From: Acinetobacter sp. ANC 4558 | Lineage (GTDB): Bacteria > Pseudomonadota > Gammaproteobacteria > Pseudomonadales > Moraxellaceae | DNA: 59,954 bases | Reading direction: 5' to 3' | Assembly (NCBI RefSeq): GCF_002135375.1 | Contig: NZ_NEGH01000016.1 | Location: 1 to 59,954, forward strand | Shown here: in pieces, positions 8,925-18,724 of the stretch | Position numbering within the stretch: the first letter of the stretch is position 1 | How the letters are laid out: every line of letters begins with the position of its first letter | The notes under the pieces: model-generated | Databases searched by the model: none | Told to the model about the DNA's origin: nothing | Seen by the model: only the letters and a program-made list of their open reading frames with translations | Translations under genes and position numbers: made by a program

Positions 8925-9144
8925 TTACCGTGTAATACGTGTTAAAAGTTTTTCTATGAAAGGAAGGCAGATCAAAAGAATGGGATATGCCAGTAGCCAA
9001 GATTCCATCCAATCCCTTAACCACGCCATTAAATTACCATTTTCGTGGAAAAAAGTATTACTACAAGAAATAAATCCACTCATAATACAAGATAGTAAGA
9101 GTGGTTTAATCCAAAATATATGTTTGTGATGAATTTTTTTGCAT
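8925..9144 (-). pseudogene. DUF2798 membrane protein, frameshifted in a 7-A tract at the start
   Basis: Read on the minus strand, the frame before the stop at 8925 gives HIFWIKPLLLSCIMSGFISC, later MAWLRDWMESWLLAYPILLI and a RITR end. This is the pattern of the small DUF2798 membrane proteins (two helices, about 70 residues). The only good start is the ATG at 9144-9142, with a GGAG ribosome site 8 nt before it, but it is one base out of frame. The codons after ATG run into seven A; six A would give a perfect 72-residue protein starting MQKIHHK. It may be a true frameshift, a slippage tract or a sequencing error. Confidence 0.65.
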
Positions 9145-9407
9145 TAATTAAGCTCCATTTAGTCGATTGTATATTAACTTGAAAGTGTTTTGAAATTTAT
9201 TGTATTTGACTTATGTTATTGCTTAAATTAAAGAAAATCTTTAATTGCGATGATAAAATAGAAAAAATAAGCAGTTTACAAAAAATATTTAAAATTTATT
9301 TTTTTGAAATTTGTAGACTATTGAGCTACAAGTACTGCTTATCGGGTGCAACTATATGCAAACCTAAAGCAATGTAACACATTGAAAATACAAGGATATA
9401 CAACCAA

Positions 9408-10568
9408 GTGCAATCTATTTCAATTCGAACTAAACTTGGTGGGTTCTATTTTTTCTATTATTCTATTGTCGGTACATTTATGCCGTATTGGAGTTTATAT
9501 TTAGAACATCAAGGATTTAGTTTTCAGGATATTGGTTTTTTATCATCCATAGCACTGATAACACGTTTTTTTGCACCCATGGTATGGGGATGGATTGCTG
9601 ATAAATCTGGAAAACGAATGTTGTTAGTACGTATAGCAACATGGATGGAAGCTTGTATTTGGTTTTTAATATTTATTATTCCGAATAATTTTCAATCTAT
9701 TGCATTATTAATGTTCATTTTTAGTTTTTTTCAAAATGCGATCTTAGCGCAATTTGAAGGAGTAACATTATTTTGGTTGGGCGATCAAAGAGCTGAGTAT
9801 TATGGTAAAGTACGAAAATGGGGTTCTATTGGTTTTATTGTTGCAGTTTTTGTTATCGGATTAATATTTGAAGTTATTGCACTTTCATGGTTACCCATAC
9901 TTTTATTATGTATTTCATTTCTTGCTTTTATTTGGTCATTTTCGATAAAAGAGCCAACAGAAGCACCTAAATCTCAAAAAAACCTAGAATCAATTTTACC
10001 TATTTTAAAAAAACCAGTGGTGGCGGCCTTTTTTGCAATTGAATTTATTTTATTATTTTCGCATGCACCATTTTATAGTTTTTATAGTAATTTTCTGGCA
10101 CAGGAGGGGTTTAATACTTCACAAATTGGTTTACTTTGGGCCGTTGGTGTTATTGCAGAAATTATGATGTTTGCTTATGCAAATATATTTATTCAAAAAT
10201 TCAGTTTTAGATATTTGGTGCTCACATGTTTAATTTTAACAGGGATCCGTTGGATTATTGTTGGGGTTTTTGCCAGTCATTTTATGGTTCAATTTTTTGC
10301 TCAAATGATTCATGCATTTAGTTTTGGTTTATTTCATTTATTGGCAATGCAAGTTATTTTTCGAAACTTTAATTTGGCGCAGCAAGGCAGAGGGCAAGCA
10401 TTTTATAGTACGGTATGGGGAATGAGTGTTGCCAGTGGAAGTATTTTAGCAGGAACGTATTGGAGTATTTTATCGGGTCAAATTATTTTTATTCTTGCTG
10501 GTGTACTGACATTATTATGTTTTGCCTTTATTCGATATTTACCGAATAAAACGCTTACAGAACTTTAA
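9408..10568 (+). CDS. MFS transporter (HcaT-like, MFS_1-like family)
   Basis: A 386-residue inner-membrane protein with about 12 hydrophobic segments. The N-terminal region has YYSIVGTFMPYWSLYLEHQG and the loop motif WGWIADKSGKRM, as in the nucleoside/phenylpropionate (HcaT) branch of the major facilitator superfamily. It probably carries a small organic substrate with protons. The GTG start at 9408 is preceded by AAGGA. It is monocistronic. The exact substrate is unknown. Confidence 0.82.
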   Translation: MQSISIRTKLGGFYFFYYSIVGTFMPYWSLYLEHQGFSFQDIGFLSSIALITRFFAPMVWGWIADKSGKRMLLVRIATWMEACIWFLIFIIPNNFQSIALLMFIFSFFQNAILAQFEGVTLFWLGDQRAEYYGKVRKWGSIGFIVAVFVIGLIFEVIALSWLPILLLCISFLAFIWSFSIKEPTEAPKSQKNLESILPILKKPVVAAFFAIEFILLFSHAPFYSFYSNFLAQEGFNTSQIGLLWAVGVIAEIMMFAYANIFIQKFSFRYLVLTCLILTGIRWIIVGVFASHFMVQFFAQMIHAFSFGLFHLLAMQVIFRNFNLAQQGRGQAFYSTVWGMSVASGSILAGTYWSILSGQIIFILAGVLTLLCFAFIRYLPNKTLTEL

Positions 10569-10742
10569 TTCAATTTATTGGAGATCAATTCTATATCGGA
10601 ATTTGGTTTAGGAATAGAAAATTAAAAATTGACTTAAAAAACTGAATTTAAATAAAAAATCTGTTGTAATTTGTATAATGAACTCATTCTTCTGTGTAAA
10701 ATATGATACTGTCGACTTAGATCATCATCATTTAATTTAAAT

Positions 10743-11222
10743 ATGAAAACAATATTTATTCTTCCATTAATGTTAGTACTGAATTTTACTGCATATGCAG
10801 ATGATACCCAAGTAAACATGGGGCCGAAAGTAAACCAATTTCAACCCACTATAAATACGATTAGAGTATCGACAAGACCCGAAATTGTAGGTTTATGGGG
10901 AATGAATCTTAATTTAAAAAATCAATGCATTGAGTACTATAACTTTAAAAGTAATAATCAACTTGTGGTTAAAAGTGCCAAAGAATGGTCGACTGGTTTT
11001 TATGAGTATGAACCTAGAGTAAACGGAGATGATCAACGAGATACACTCACCATTCATATTACTTATGATAATAATGAAGTTGATTGTTCTGGGTCACAAG
11101 TAGATCAATCAGACGAACTTTCTCAATATAGTGTGAAATGGAAAAACGCTAAATCTTTTGAATTATGTAATATTGAAAAAGTAGATGAATGTTTTGCAAC
11201 ATTAAAAAGAGTATTACCTTAG
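10743..11222 (+). CDS. secreted hypothetical protein
   Basis: A 159-residue protein with a signal peptide ending AYA (about residue 19). The mature part contains IVGLWGMNLN, four cysteines (CIEYYN, VDCSG, LCNIEK, DECFA), and aromatic strands as in small beta-barrel or lipocalin-like periplasmic proteins. I do not recognise the family. It is followed by a bidirectional terminator shared with accC. Confidence 0.6.
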   Translation: MKTIFILPLMLVLNFTAYADDTQVNMGPKVNQFQPTINTIRVSTRPEIVGLWGMNLNLKNQCIEYYNFKSNNQLVVKSAKEWSTGFYEYEPRVNGDDQRDTLTIHITYDNNEVDCSGSQVDQSDELSQYSVKWKNAKSFELCNIEKVDECFATLKRVLP

Positions 11223-11242
11223 ATTAATTTAATACAGTTGTA

Positions 11243-11269
11243 AAAAAGCCGCTATAAAAGCGGCTTTTT
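11243..11269. terminator. bidirectional rho-independent terminator
   Basis: Stem AAAAAGCCGC / GCGGCTTTTT with a TATAAAA loop. It serves the convergent 10743 gene and the accC end. Confidence 0.92.
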
Positions 11270-11271
11270 GA

Positions 11272-12636
11272 TTATTCTTTACTAGAGTGACCTTCTACTT
11301 GTTTGAGTAGATGTTTTTCTAAATAATGAATATCCATTGCTTCTTTACAGAAATTAGGATCTTGTAAGATGAGATCTTTATGTAATGGAATATTGGTTTT
11401 AATTCCAGTTAAAATTGTCTCATCTAAGGCTTGTCGCATGCGCGCAATTGCTGTGTCACGATCTTTACCATGAGAAATTAACTTAGCAATCATGGAGTCA
11501 TAATATGGAGGAATACTATAGCCTTCATAAATATGTGAGTCTAAACGAATACCAGCGCCACCAGGTGCGTAGAATCTTTCAATTTTACCTGGAGATGGTA
11601 AGAATGTCGTAGGATCTTCAGCGTTGATACGACACTCGATAGCATGTCCAAGGACTTTAACATCTTCTTGTTTAACGTTTAGCCCAAGTCCCGCGGCAAC
11701 ACGTAATTGTTGTTCAATAATATCAACGCCAGTAACCATTTCAGTCACAGGGTGTTCTACTTGAACACGCGTATTCATTTCAATGAAGAAGAATTCACCA
11801 TCCTCAAACAAAAACTCAAATGTACCAGCACCACGATATTGCATCAATTCACATGCATTGACACATGCTTTTAGAATATCTTCACGTGCTTGTTCTGGTA
11901 AACCAGGTGCAGGTGCTTCTTCAAGTACTTTTTGATGGCGACGTTGTAGTGAACAATCGCGATCATAGAGATGAATTGCATTTCCATTACCATCGGCAAG
12001 AACTTGAATTTCTACATGACGAGGCTTTTGTAGGAAACGTTCCATATAGACAGTATCATCACCAAACCACATTTCAGCATCGCGTTGCGCTGCTTGTACG
12101 GATTCAAGTAATGTATCAACACGTTCTACAATACGCATACCACGACCACCACCACCAGATGCGGCTTTGACAATCAAGGGGAAGCCAATTTCTTTTGCTT
12201 CGGCTAAAGCATTTTGTGGGGTTACAGCATGAGCAGAACCTGGCACAGTAGGTACACCTGCTTTACGCATCGCTGTAATGGCAGAAACTTTATTTCCCAT
12301 TAAGCGAATATGCTCTGGGCGAGGACCAATAAAGATGAAACCTGAGTTTTCAACAATTTCAGCAAATTCAGCATTTTCAGATAAAAAGCCATAGCCAGGA
12401 TGAATTGCATCAGCCCCTGTGATTTCAGCAGCAGTAATGATGGCAGGGATATTTAAATAGCTTTCGCTACTTGCACCAGGTCCAATACATACAGCCTCAT
12501 CGCAAAAGCGAAGATGCATTAGGTCTTTATCGGCATCGGAATAAATACCAACGGTTTTAATTCCTAAAGTTTTGCAAGCTCGGGTGATGCGTAATGCAAT
12601 TTCACCACGGTTTGCAATTAAAACTTTTTGCAACAT
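11272..12636 (-). CDS. accC: acetyl-CoA carboxylase, biotin carboxylase subunit
   Basis: A 454-residue ATP-grasp enzyme that carboxylates biotin on AccB, the first half-reaction of fatty acid synthesis. Visible are the N-terminal [17 protein letters not shown] domain, the [14 protein letters not shown] motif, the glycine-rich ATP loop [12 protein letters not shown] and the catalytic [13 protein letters not shown] stretch. The length is standard. It is the last gene of an aroQ-accB-accC operon; accB ends 17 nt before its start. Confidence 0.97.
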   Translation of the reverse strand: MLQKVLIANRGEIALRITRACKTLGIKTVGIYSDADKDLMHLRFCDEAVCIGPGASSESYLNIPAIITAAEITGADAIHPGYGFLSENAEFAEIVENSGFIFIGPRPEHIRLMGNKVSAITAMRKAGVPTVPGSAHAVTPQNALAEAKEIGFPLIVKAASGGGGRGMRIVERVDTLLESVQAAQRDAEMWFGDDTVYMERFLQKPRHVEIQVLADGNGNAIHLYDRDCSLQRRHQKVLEEAPAPGLPEQAREDILKACVNACELMQYRGAGTFEFLFEDGEFFFIEMNTRVQVEHPVTEMVTGVDIIEQQLRVAAGLGLNVKQEDVKVLGHAIECRINAEDPTTFLPSPGKIERFYAPGGAGIRLDSHIYEGYSIPPYYDSMIAKLISHGKDRDTAIARMRQALDETILTGIKTNIPLHKDLILQDPNFCKEAMDIHYLEKHLLKQVEGHSSKE

Positions 12637-12653
12637 TGTAAATCCCCGAGGTA

Positions 12654-13070
12654 TTAAGCGCGATAACGGAACAGAGGCTGACCGAATTGAATAACGTCAC
12701 CATTTTTCACTAAAATTTCTTCAACTACGCCGCTTTGCGTTGCTTCAATTGGGTTCATGATTTTCATTGCTTCAATGATTCCCAATGTTTCGCCCGCAGA
12801 AATAGTTTGACCTACTTTTACGAATGGAGCCTCACCTGGACTAGGTGCTGCATAAAAAACACCAACCATTGGTGATGTTTCAACAGCACCACGAGGTGTT
12901 TTTGCAACTGGCACTTCTGCAATAGGGGCTGTAATTGTCGGAACAGCTGCTGCTACAATCGGATTGCGACGAGTCAGGGCGATAGATTGATCACCTTCTT
13001 TGACTTCAATCGCTTGTAAGTCAGACTCAATCATTAAATCGATGAGTTTCTTGATTTTACGAATATCCAT
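12654..13070 (-). CDS. accB: biotin carboxyl carrier protein of acetyl-CoA carboxylase
   Basis: A 138-residue carrier. The C-terminal biotinyl domain holds the biotin site in [11 protein letters not shown], with Lys103 the biotinylated residue; most homologues have AMKMM, so isoleucine is a conservative change. An Ala/Pro-rich linker (about residues 38-62) joins it to the N-terminal helix. It lies between aroQ and accC with gaps under 20 nt, so it is co-transcribed. Confidence 0.96.
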   Translation of the reverse strand: MDIRKIKKLIDLMIESDLQAIEVKEGDQSIALTRRNPIVAAAVPTITAPIAEVPVAKTPRGAVETSPMVGVFYAAPSPGEAPFVKVGQTISAGETLGIIEAMKIMNPIEATQSGVVEEILVKNGDVIQFGQPLFRYRA

Positions 13071-13086
13071 GAGACAGTATTCCTGA

Positions 13087-13542
13087 TTAAGATTTTATAG
13101 AGAAGTTAAGTTTTTCAATAGCGTAATCGAGTGCAGCGAAATATCCTTTTGCACCGAAACCACAAATTACGCCAATGGCTTTATCTGAAAGATATGAATG
13201 ATGTCTAAATGCCTCACGTGCATGAACGTTGGACAAATGAACTTCAATAAATGGTATTGCAACACCTAACAGCGCATCTCGAACTGCAACAGAAGTATGT
13301 GTTAGTGCAGCTGGATTAATAATAATAAATTGAGTATTTTCTTTTTGGGCTTGATGAATGCGATCTACAATGGCACCTTCCCAGTTACTTTGAAACGTAT
13401 CTAGTGTTATCAAGGCATTTTTTGCTTGTGAAATGAGTTGCTGATTGATATTTTCAAGTGTTAATGAACCATATACATCAGGCTCACGAATCCCGAGTAA
13501 ATTCAAGTTTGGTCCATGAATGACCAAAATGGCTGCACTCAT
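13087..13542 (-). CDS. aroQ: type II 3-dehydroquinate dehydratase
   Basis: A 151-residue enzyme that dehydrates 3-dehydroquinate to 3-dehydroshikimate. The N-terminal [19 protein letters not shown] carries the catalytic Arg and Tyr of the mobile loop. [17 protein letters not shown] and REAFRHHS are the other active-site motifs. It is the first gene of the operon with accB and accC, a common arrangement in gammaproteobacteria, so transcription should start in the gap upstream of 13542. Confidence 0.96.
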   Translation of the reverse strand: MSAAILVIHGPNLNLLGIREPDVYGSLTLENINQQLISQAKNALITLDTFQSNWEGAIVDRIHQAQKENTQFIIINPAALTHTSVAVRDALLGVAIPFIEVHLSNVHAREAFRHHSYLSDKAIGVICGFGAKGYFAALDYAIEKLNFSIKS

Positions 13543-14348
13543 TCAGCTTACTCCCGTTGATAAAATTACATTTTATTTTGCAAGATGCCTACAAAATTTG
13601 CTTATTATGGCATAAAGTTCTACATTTTTTTTATAAATTCTTTTAATTGACGCAGAAAGCTATAACCAAAATGTTGCTATATAATGGGAACTTTGCGACG
13701 AAGTGACAATGTTAAAAGATACCAAATGTGAAATTTAATACTCATTTTTACATTCTAAAATAATTGGCTAAAACTATACATTTAATTTATGTAATATGAA
13801 GACATTTATTAATGAAATTACATATTTATGCTTTAAATGATTTAAAACGTTAACTGATACTCTGCGATTGAAAAAATATTTGTGCAATTAACAAAATGCT
13901 TCAGTTCAATTTTACGTTTGATGATTTGTATAAATTATCATTATAGTATAAATTTTATGGAGTAGAACTTTGACTTATTCTTACATAAGTTAAAGATTAA
14001 GGATTGAGTTTTTATTATTATATTTCTCTAATATCTTCATTTTTTTAAAATTATTAAAATATAAGCTCATAAAAAGCCTGATAAAAGCAATTTTTTATTT
14101 TTGTAACCTGCGTTCTATATGAATAAAGTGAGGTTAAGGTATACGTTATTTAAGTGTGCTGTAGGGGCAATTTATTAAAAGAAGGAAATTAATTAAGAGA
14201 CTAGATTGGTATGATATACAATATCTTAGGGATTGGCGATTTTGTTCATTTTAGTTGAATTAATAGGCAAGGATTTTTAGGGCAAGTCTCTGGCTGTGCG
14301 CATTAAGATTGGCAAAAGTTTTGGCTACTTAATTTTGTGATTTAAATA
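13543..14348. other. 806-bp gap, no gene recognised
   Basis: Very AT-rich. The part near 13543-13650 should hold the aroQ-accBC promoter. In 14230-14340 the composition becomes more gene-like (GGGCAAGTCTCTGGCTGTGC) but all frames are broken. It may be a repeated intergenic element or gene relic. Nothing else is visible. Confidence 0.5.
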
Positions 14349-14999
14349 TTAGTCATATAAACGATAGGTTCCAAGAAATATTTCACAGCCTTTTTGGTCT
14401 GAGCTTACAGAAAGGTAAGCTTTTGAATATTTAAAGTGATATTTGCAGTCATTATTATTGTCAATAATATCTGATTTTTGCGCTGGTGTTGAGTAAGCCA
14501 ATAAAGATAAATTTTGTTTCTCTAATTTATTGTTTGGATTTAAGTAAGCAATGCCTTCGATTTTAATATTATTCTTATTGAGTCGATGAATTTGAATATG
14601 GATAGGTTTTTGCGCTAATTCACCATTTTCAACTTTTAAATAATGCTGAGTAAGACTTTGGTTTAATGAGGCAAAAAAATTCAACTGGTCGGTACGTAAA
14701 TCTATTTGCTGTTGAAAGCATGATTGATATTTACAACGTTGTAATTGGCGTAACCAAATAACATGCGTATCTTGCAATAAGCGTAATGGCGCATCGGTTA
14801 CCATGTAGGCGGTTATTGCTTGTGCTTCTAATTTTTGCTTTTGCGCTTGAAAGGCAGATGAACATACCGTTTTTAGTGCAGTAGATTTCTGATGTGAACA
14901 GTTAATTTCTTGTGCAAAAGCTAAAGACGTAAGAAGGTATCCAAGACCTAGGGCAGAAGACATCATTTTTACGAGATTAATTACTTTTTTTGACCGCAT
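14349..14999 (-). CDS. secreted protein with LprI-like N-terminal part
   Basis: A 216-residue protein with a signal peptide ending near residue 29 (LTSLAFA before QEINC). The mature N-terminal half has the CSHQKSTALKTVC and QRCKYQSCFQQQI cysteine pattern seen in periplasmic LprI/DUF1311-type proteins. The C-terminal half is a beta-rich region with two more cysteines. Its role is unknown. Confidence 0.6.
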   Translation of the reverse strand: MRSKKVINLVKMMSSALGLGYLLTSLAFAQEINCSHQKSTALKTVCSSAFQAQKQKLEAQAITAYMVTDAPLRLLQDTHVIWLRQLQRCKYQSCFQQQIDLRTDQLNFFASLNQSLTQHYLKVENGELAQKPIHIQIHRLNKNNIKIEGIAYLNPNNKLEKQNLSLLAYSTPAQKSDIIDNNNDCKYHFKYSKAYLSVSSDQKGCEIFLGTYRLYD

Positions 15000-15097
15000 G
15001 ATCGCTTATACTTTCACTTTATTTTGCTGGTTCAACTATAGCTAAATAGAAAGCATGAATACAAGATTTCAACGATTATTTTCTTAAGGAATTACAC

Positions 15098-15586
15098 ATG
15101 ATTCAACAAATACGGATTGGACAGGGAATTGATGTTCATGCATTTGAAGAAGGTGATTTTGTAACCTTAGCAGGTATTCAAATTCCACATACACAGGGTT
15201 TAAAAGCACATTCAGATGGTGATGTAATTTTACATGCACTTGCTGATGCATTACTCGGGGCACTTGCTTTAGGGGATATTGGGCAACATTTTCCTGATAC
15301 AGATCCGAATTTTAAAGGTGCGGATAGTCGTGTATTGTTAAAACATGTCTATCAGCTTATTTTAGATAGAGGTTATATATTAAATAATGCCGATATTACC
15401 GTTGCCTGTGAAAAACCGAAGTTAGCACCTCATAATTTAGCAATGCGTCAAAGTATTGCGGATGTTCTTCATGTTAATGTCACTCAAATCAGTATAAAAG
15501 CGACGACAACAGAAAAATTAGGTTTTACAGGGCGTGAAGAAGGTATTCTTTCAACAGCAACTGTGCTTATTTCTCATGCTAAATGA
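15098..15586 (+). CDS. ispF: 2-C-methyl-D-erythritol 2,4-cyclodiphosphate synthase
   Basis: A 162-residue enzyme of the MEP pathway to isoprenoid precursors. The zinc ligands are in GIDVHAF and AHSDGDV. The signatures [19 protein letters not shown] and [15 protein letters not shown] are complete. The length is standard. An AAGGA ribosome site precedes the ATG. Its end overlaps the end of the convergent phosphatase gene by 13 bp. Confidence 0.97.
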   Translation: MIQQIRIGQGIDVHAFEEGDFVTLAGIQIPHTQGLKAHSDGDVILHALADALLGALALGDIGQHFPDTDPNFKGADSRVLLKHVYQLILDRGYILNNADITVACEKPKLAPHNLAMRQSIADVLHVNVTQISIKATTTEKLGFTGREEGILSTATVLISHAK

Positions 15587-16098
15587 TCTGTATGATTAAG
15601 CTCATTTTGTAATTCTTGAGTTGCTTTGCGCCCTTGAAGCTGTAGAGCAACTGCATGAACTAACCCTGTCCATGTTTCATCAGGTTCCCAGATTTGGTGC
15701 ATTAATTCCTGAGCAGTGGGTAAGTCCATATCCATATAATATTGACGGTATAGATACATTAAACTACTCACGCGATGGTTTTTTGCACAATGAACCCACA
15801 CCATTTTCTCTTGAATGAGGTGATGAATGAGATCTAAAACGAAAAGACATTGTTCAGCAGAAGGTGTATTCCATAAAATAGGAATCTGAAAATATTCAAG
15901 GTCTAATTCTAAACAAATGCGATCTTCTTGTTCTAGATGTGGATTTGCATCTGTAAGGGCTAAATTAATAACAGTATTTACACCATATTCTTTAATGGAT
16001 TGGAGTTGTTCTTGGCTGGGTTGACCTGATGTAAATAGGTGGTCGTGAATAAACTGGAAATTTTGAATTTGACTAAGTTGATTTTCAATATCATTCAT
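15574..16098 (-). CDS. protein tyrosine phosphatase-like protein with short active-site loop
   Basis: A 174-residue protein of the cysteine-phosphatase fold. The N-terminal [32 protein letters not shown] is the dual-specificity/DSP pattern. The active-site segment is [11 protein letters not shown]: four residues lie between Cys and Arg instead of the usual five, as in a subfamily of bacterial homologues with CAxNxRVS. Activity may therefore differ from a normal phosphatase. The gene ends inside the end of ispF on the other strand. Confidence 0.75.
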   Translation of the reverse strand: MNDIENQLSQIQNFQFIHDHLFTSGQPSQEQLQSIKEYGVNTVINLALTDANPHLEQEDRICLELDLEYFQIPILWNTPSAEQCLFVLDLIHHLIQEKMVWVHCAKNHRVSSLMYLYRQYYMDMDLPTAQELMHQIWEPDETWTGLVHAVALQLQGRKATQELQNELNHTDHLA

Positions 16099-16138
16099 GA
16101 CGACGAAAAGTTCCTTATCTTTTATACACTATAAAACG

Positions 16139-16165
16139 AAAACGCCATCTTAGCGATGGCGTTTT
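16139..16165 (-). terminator. rho-independent terminator after the DAHP synthase gene
   Basis: Perfect 11-bp stem AAAACGCCATC / GATGGCGTTTT. It lies just beyond the aroG-type gene's stop and could act on both strands. Confidence 0.85.
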
Positions 16166-16172
16166 AATAAAA

Positions 16173-17273
16173 TTAACGATTTGGTAGGACATCCTTAAGG
16201 GCATCATGCATTGCAAGAAGCGCTTTTTCAGTTGTATCCCAATCGATACAGCCATCAGTTACGGATTTTCCATATTCTAAATCAGATAGATTCTCTGGAA
16301 TATCTTGACGTCCACCTTTTAGATGACTTTCGACCATAATGCCGACAATTGATTTATTGCCTTCTAAAATCTGTTCAGTAATATTTTTAAGTACTAATGG
16401 TTGTAAAAATGGATCTTTATTTGAGTTTGCATGACTTGTATCAATCATAATTTTATTGCTAACTTTTGCTTTCGAAAGAGCTGCTTCAGCTTCAGCAACA
16501 GAACCCGCATCGTAGTTTGGTTTTCCATTACCACCACGTAAAACAACGTGTGCATATGGGTTTCCACTGGTACGGATAACAGAAACTTGACCATTTTCAT
16601 TTAAGCCAAGGAAGCTATGTCCATGTTTTACAGATTGCATCGCATTGGTTGCAACGGTTAAACCGCCATCTGTGCCATTTTTAAAACCAACAGGAGATGA
16701 TAAACCAGATGACATTTCACGATGCGTTTGGCTTTCGGTTGTACGTGCACCAATTGCAGACCAAGATATTAAATCTTGATAATATTGAGGTGAATTTGGA
16801 TCAAGTGCTTCAGTCGCACAAGGTAAACCTTTTTCATTCAGTTCGAGGAGTAATTTACGACCTAAACGAAGACCTTTTTCTATATTAAAAGAGTCATTCA
16901 TATCTGGATCGTTAATAAGACCTTTCCAACCTACAGTTGTACGTGGTTTTTCAAAATAAACACGCATCACGACATAAATAGAATCTTGAATTTTGTCACT
17001 TAATACTTTCAGACGATCTGCGTACTCATGTGCCGCTTTGATGTCGTGAATAGAACATGGACCAATAACGACAAAGATGCGCTGATCTTTTCCATCTAAA
17101 ATGTTGCGAATCGTTTCACGACCTTTGAGTACTGTTTGATAGGCATTTTCAGTTAAAGGTAATTCTGTTTTTAATTGTGCTGGAGTTACAAGAGGTTGAA
17201 TGCTCTGTACGTTCACATCATCGATATCATTTTGGGTAATAGAATTTGACTGTAAAGTATTCATTGCCGTCAC
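16173..17273 (-). CDS. 3-deoxy-7-phosphoheptulonate (DAHP) synthase, class I
   Basis: A 366-residue enzyme that joins PEP and erythrose 4-phosphate at the entry of aromatic amino acid synthesis. Signatures GPCSIHD (residues about 70-76), KPRTTVGWKGLINDP, GARTTESQTHREMSSGL and MIDTSHANSNKDP are present. It belongs to the AroF/G/H type, but which feedback specificity it has cannot be told here. It is monocistronic with a terminator. Confidence 0.93.
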   Translation of the reverse strand: MTAMNTLQSNSITQNDIDDVNVQSIQPLVTPAQLKTELPLTENAYQTVLKGRETIRNILDGKDQRIFVVIGPCSIHDIKAAHEYADRLKVLSDKIQDSIYVVMRVYFEKPRTTVGWKGLINDPDMNDSFNIEKGLRLGRKLLLELNEKGLPCATEALDPNSPQYYQDLISWSAIGARTTESQTHREMSSGLSSPVGFKNGTDGGLTVATNAMQSVKHGHSFLGLNENGQVSVIRTSGNPYAHVVLRGGNGKPNYDAGSVAEAEAALSKAKVSNKIMIDTSHANSNKDPFLQPLVLKNITEQILEGNKSIVGIMVESHLKGGRQDIPENLSDLEYGKSVTDGCIDWDTTEKALLAMHDALKDVLPNR

Positions 17274-17431
17274 TGGTTTGATTATACAAGATTATTTCAT
17301 TGCCCGACTATAACACAAATCTACTGTTCATTTGTTATCAAAAAGATCAATACATTGTTGAAAAAAAAGTGATGAATCGGGAGCTTAATTAAAACATAAG
17401 CGATTATTTTAACAGCTTATGCTGATAAAAC

Positions 17432-18310
17432 CTATGTATTCACTGACAATGGTTTATTTATTTGTTGAATCTGAACGGGTTTAGATTTTACTGGGTTAAT
17501 CATAAAATTTAAGCCCAAAGCAAAAAGAGTAACGCCTAAAATTTTTCGAATATAACGTTCTGGTAAACGAGAGCTAATGAGTGTACCCACAATAATCGCT
17601 GGAATTGAACCAAAAAGTAGCCAACCTAATAGTTCAAAATCCACATTGCCTGATGACATATGTCCTAAACCTGCAACGAATGTTAAGAGCACAGCATGTA
17701 CAACATCAGAGCCAATAATGCGAATCATGGGTAAATTTGGAAACATTAATATTAATGCCATAATCCCAAATGCACCTGCACCCACAGAAGAAAGCGTGAC
17801 AAAAACGCCTAAAATAATCCCCATAACGATAATATAAACGCGCTTATTCTTCGCTTGTTCGCGGATTTCTTGTATGTTTTGAGTGATTTCTGTCTCTTTG
17901 TTTTTTCTAAACTTTTCAAAAAATTGTTCGATATATCCACGGAACATGATCGAAATACCCGTCAAAGTCAACATGAAGCCGAGCACAATGGTTAGTACCA
18001 TTTTATAATGCGTAGATTGACTTAAGTAATGATCAAGTACCCAATGTGTTGCAAATGAGGCAGGAATACTGCCAACAGAAAGCCAAAGCACAATTGGCCA
18101 GACAATATTCATTTTTTTGGCATGAACTAATGAACCACAGAATTTAGAAATAGCAGCATATAAAAGATCAGTTCCGATAGCGATATGAGGTTCAATTCTG
18201 AACAATGTAATAAGAATAGGTGTCATGAGTGAACCACCTCCTACACCTGTCACGCCAACGCAAAAACCAACCAATATGCCTGCTAAAATAAACTCAAGTG
18301 GACCAAACAT
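17432..18310 (-). CDS. TSUP (TauE/SafE-family) permease
   Basis: A 292-residue inner-membrane protein with about eight hydrophobic helices and the N-terminal glycine motif GILVGFCVGVTGVGGGSLMTP. The second repeat LSSVGAGAFGIMAL is typical of the family. The longer cytosolic loop near residues 120-150 is charged. Members export or take up sulfite, sulfonates or related anions; the substrate is not visible. Confidence 0.88.
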   Translation of the reverse strand: MFGPLEFILAGILVGFCVGVTGVGGGSLMTPILITLFRIEPHIAIGTDLLYAAISKFCGSLVHAKKMNIVWPIVLWLSVGSIPASFATHWVLDHYLSQSTHYKMVLTIVLGFMLTLTGISIMFRGYIEQFFEKFRKNKETEITQNIQEIREQAKNKRVYIIVMGIILGVFVTLSSVGAGAFGIMALILMFPNLPMIRIIGSDVVHAVLLTFVAGLGHMSSGNVDFELLGWLLFGSIPAIIVGTLISSRLPERYIRKILGVTLFALGLNFMINPVKSKPVQIQQINKPLSVNT

Positions 18311-18436
18311 AGTTAGATGTCAATTATAAGAAAACGTGCATATATTATTACTTTTGCATATAAGTGGTTGTCTTGATAAGTGATTTGCTTATCTCTAAAA
18401 AAGATAAAGGGATTTAGGTGATTTAATCTCGCATCT

Positions 18437-18724
18437 TTACTTTGGTTTAAGGTTGTTTTTTAAAAGAATAATCAAGAATATAATTGGCGTTATAAATATC
18501 CATAAGCTAATAAAAGCAATCGAAAAACCATAAACTTGAATCAACATGAGCAAGGCAATGATCAGTAAAATATAGGCGATGCATTGTGTGCATTTAGGGT
18601 ATTGAGTTAAGACATAAAATGGCGTATTCAAGATATTTTTATATTGCTTTTTATTGATGCAATAAAAAGCATAGAAGGCAGAAAAAATGAACACTAAACT
18701 CAAAACAAGAAAAAAGATTTTCAT
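18437..18724 (-). CDS. small membrane protein, DUF3325-like
   Basis: A 95-residue protein with three hydrophobic segments and a cysteine pair (YPKCTQCIAY). It overlaps the end of the PepSY gene by 4 bp (ATGA), so it is translationally coupled. In iron-uptake loci the order DUF3649, PepSY-TM protein (PiuB-like), DUF3325 is common; the DUF3325 call rests on that context and on size and topology. Confidence 0.6.
   Translation of the reverse strand: MKIFFLVLSLVFIFSAFYAFYCINKKQYKNILNTPFYVLTQYPKCTQCIAYILLIIALLMLIQVYGFSIAFISLWIFITPIIFLIILLKNNLKPK

Noticed and set aside
8911..9129. 72-codon plus-strand frame
   Set aside because: It is the complement of the DUF2798 reading, which has a recognisable protein pattern.
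14230..14340. Short gene upstream of the LprI-like gene region
   Set aside because: All six frames are broken within about 20 codons and there is no start with a ribosome site.
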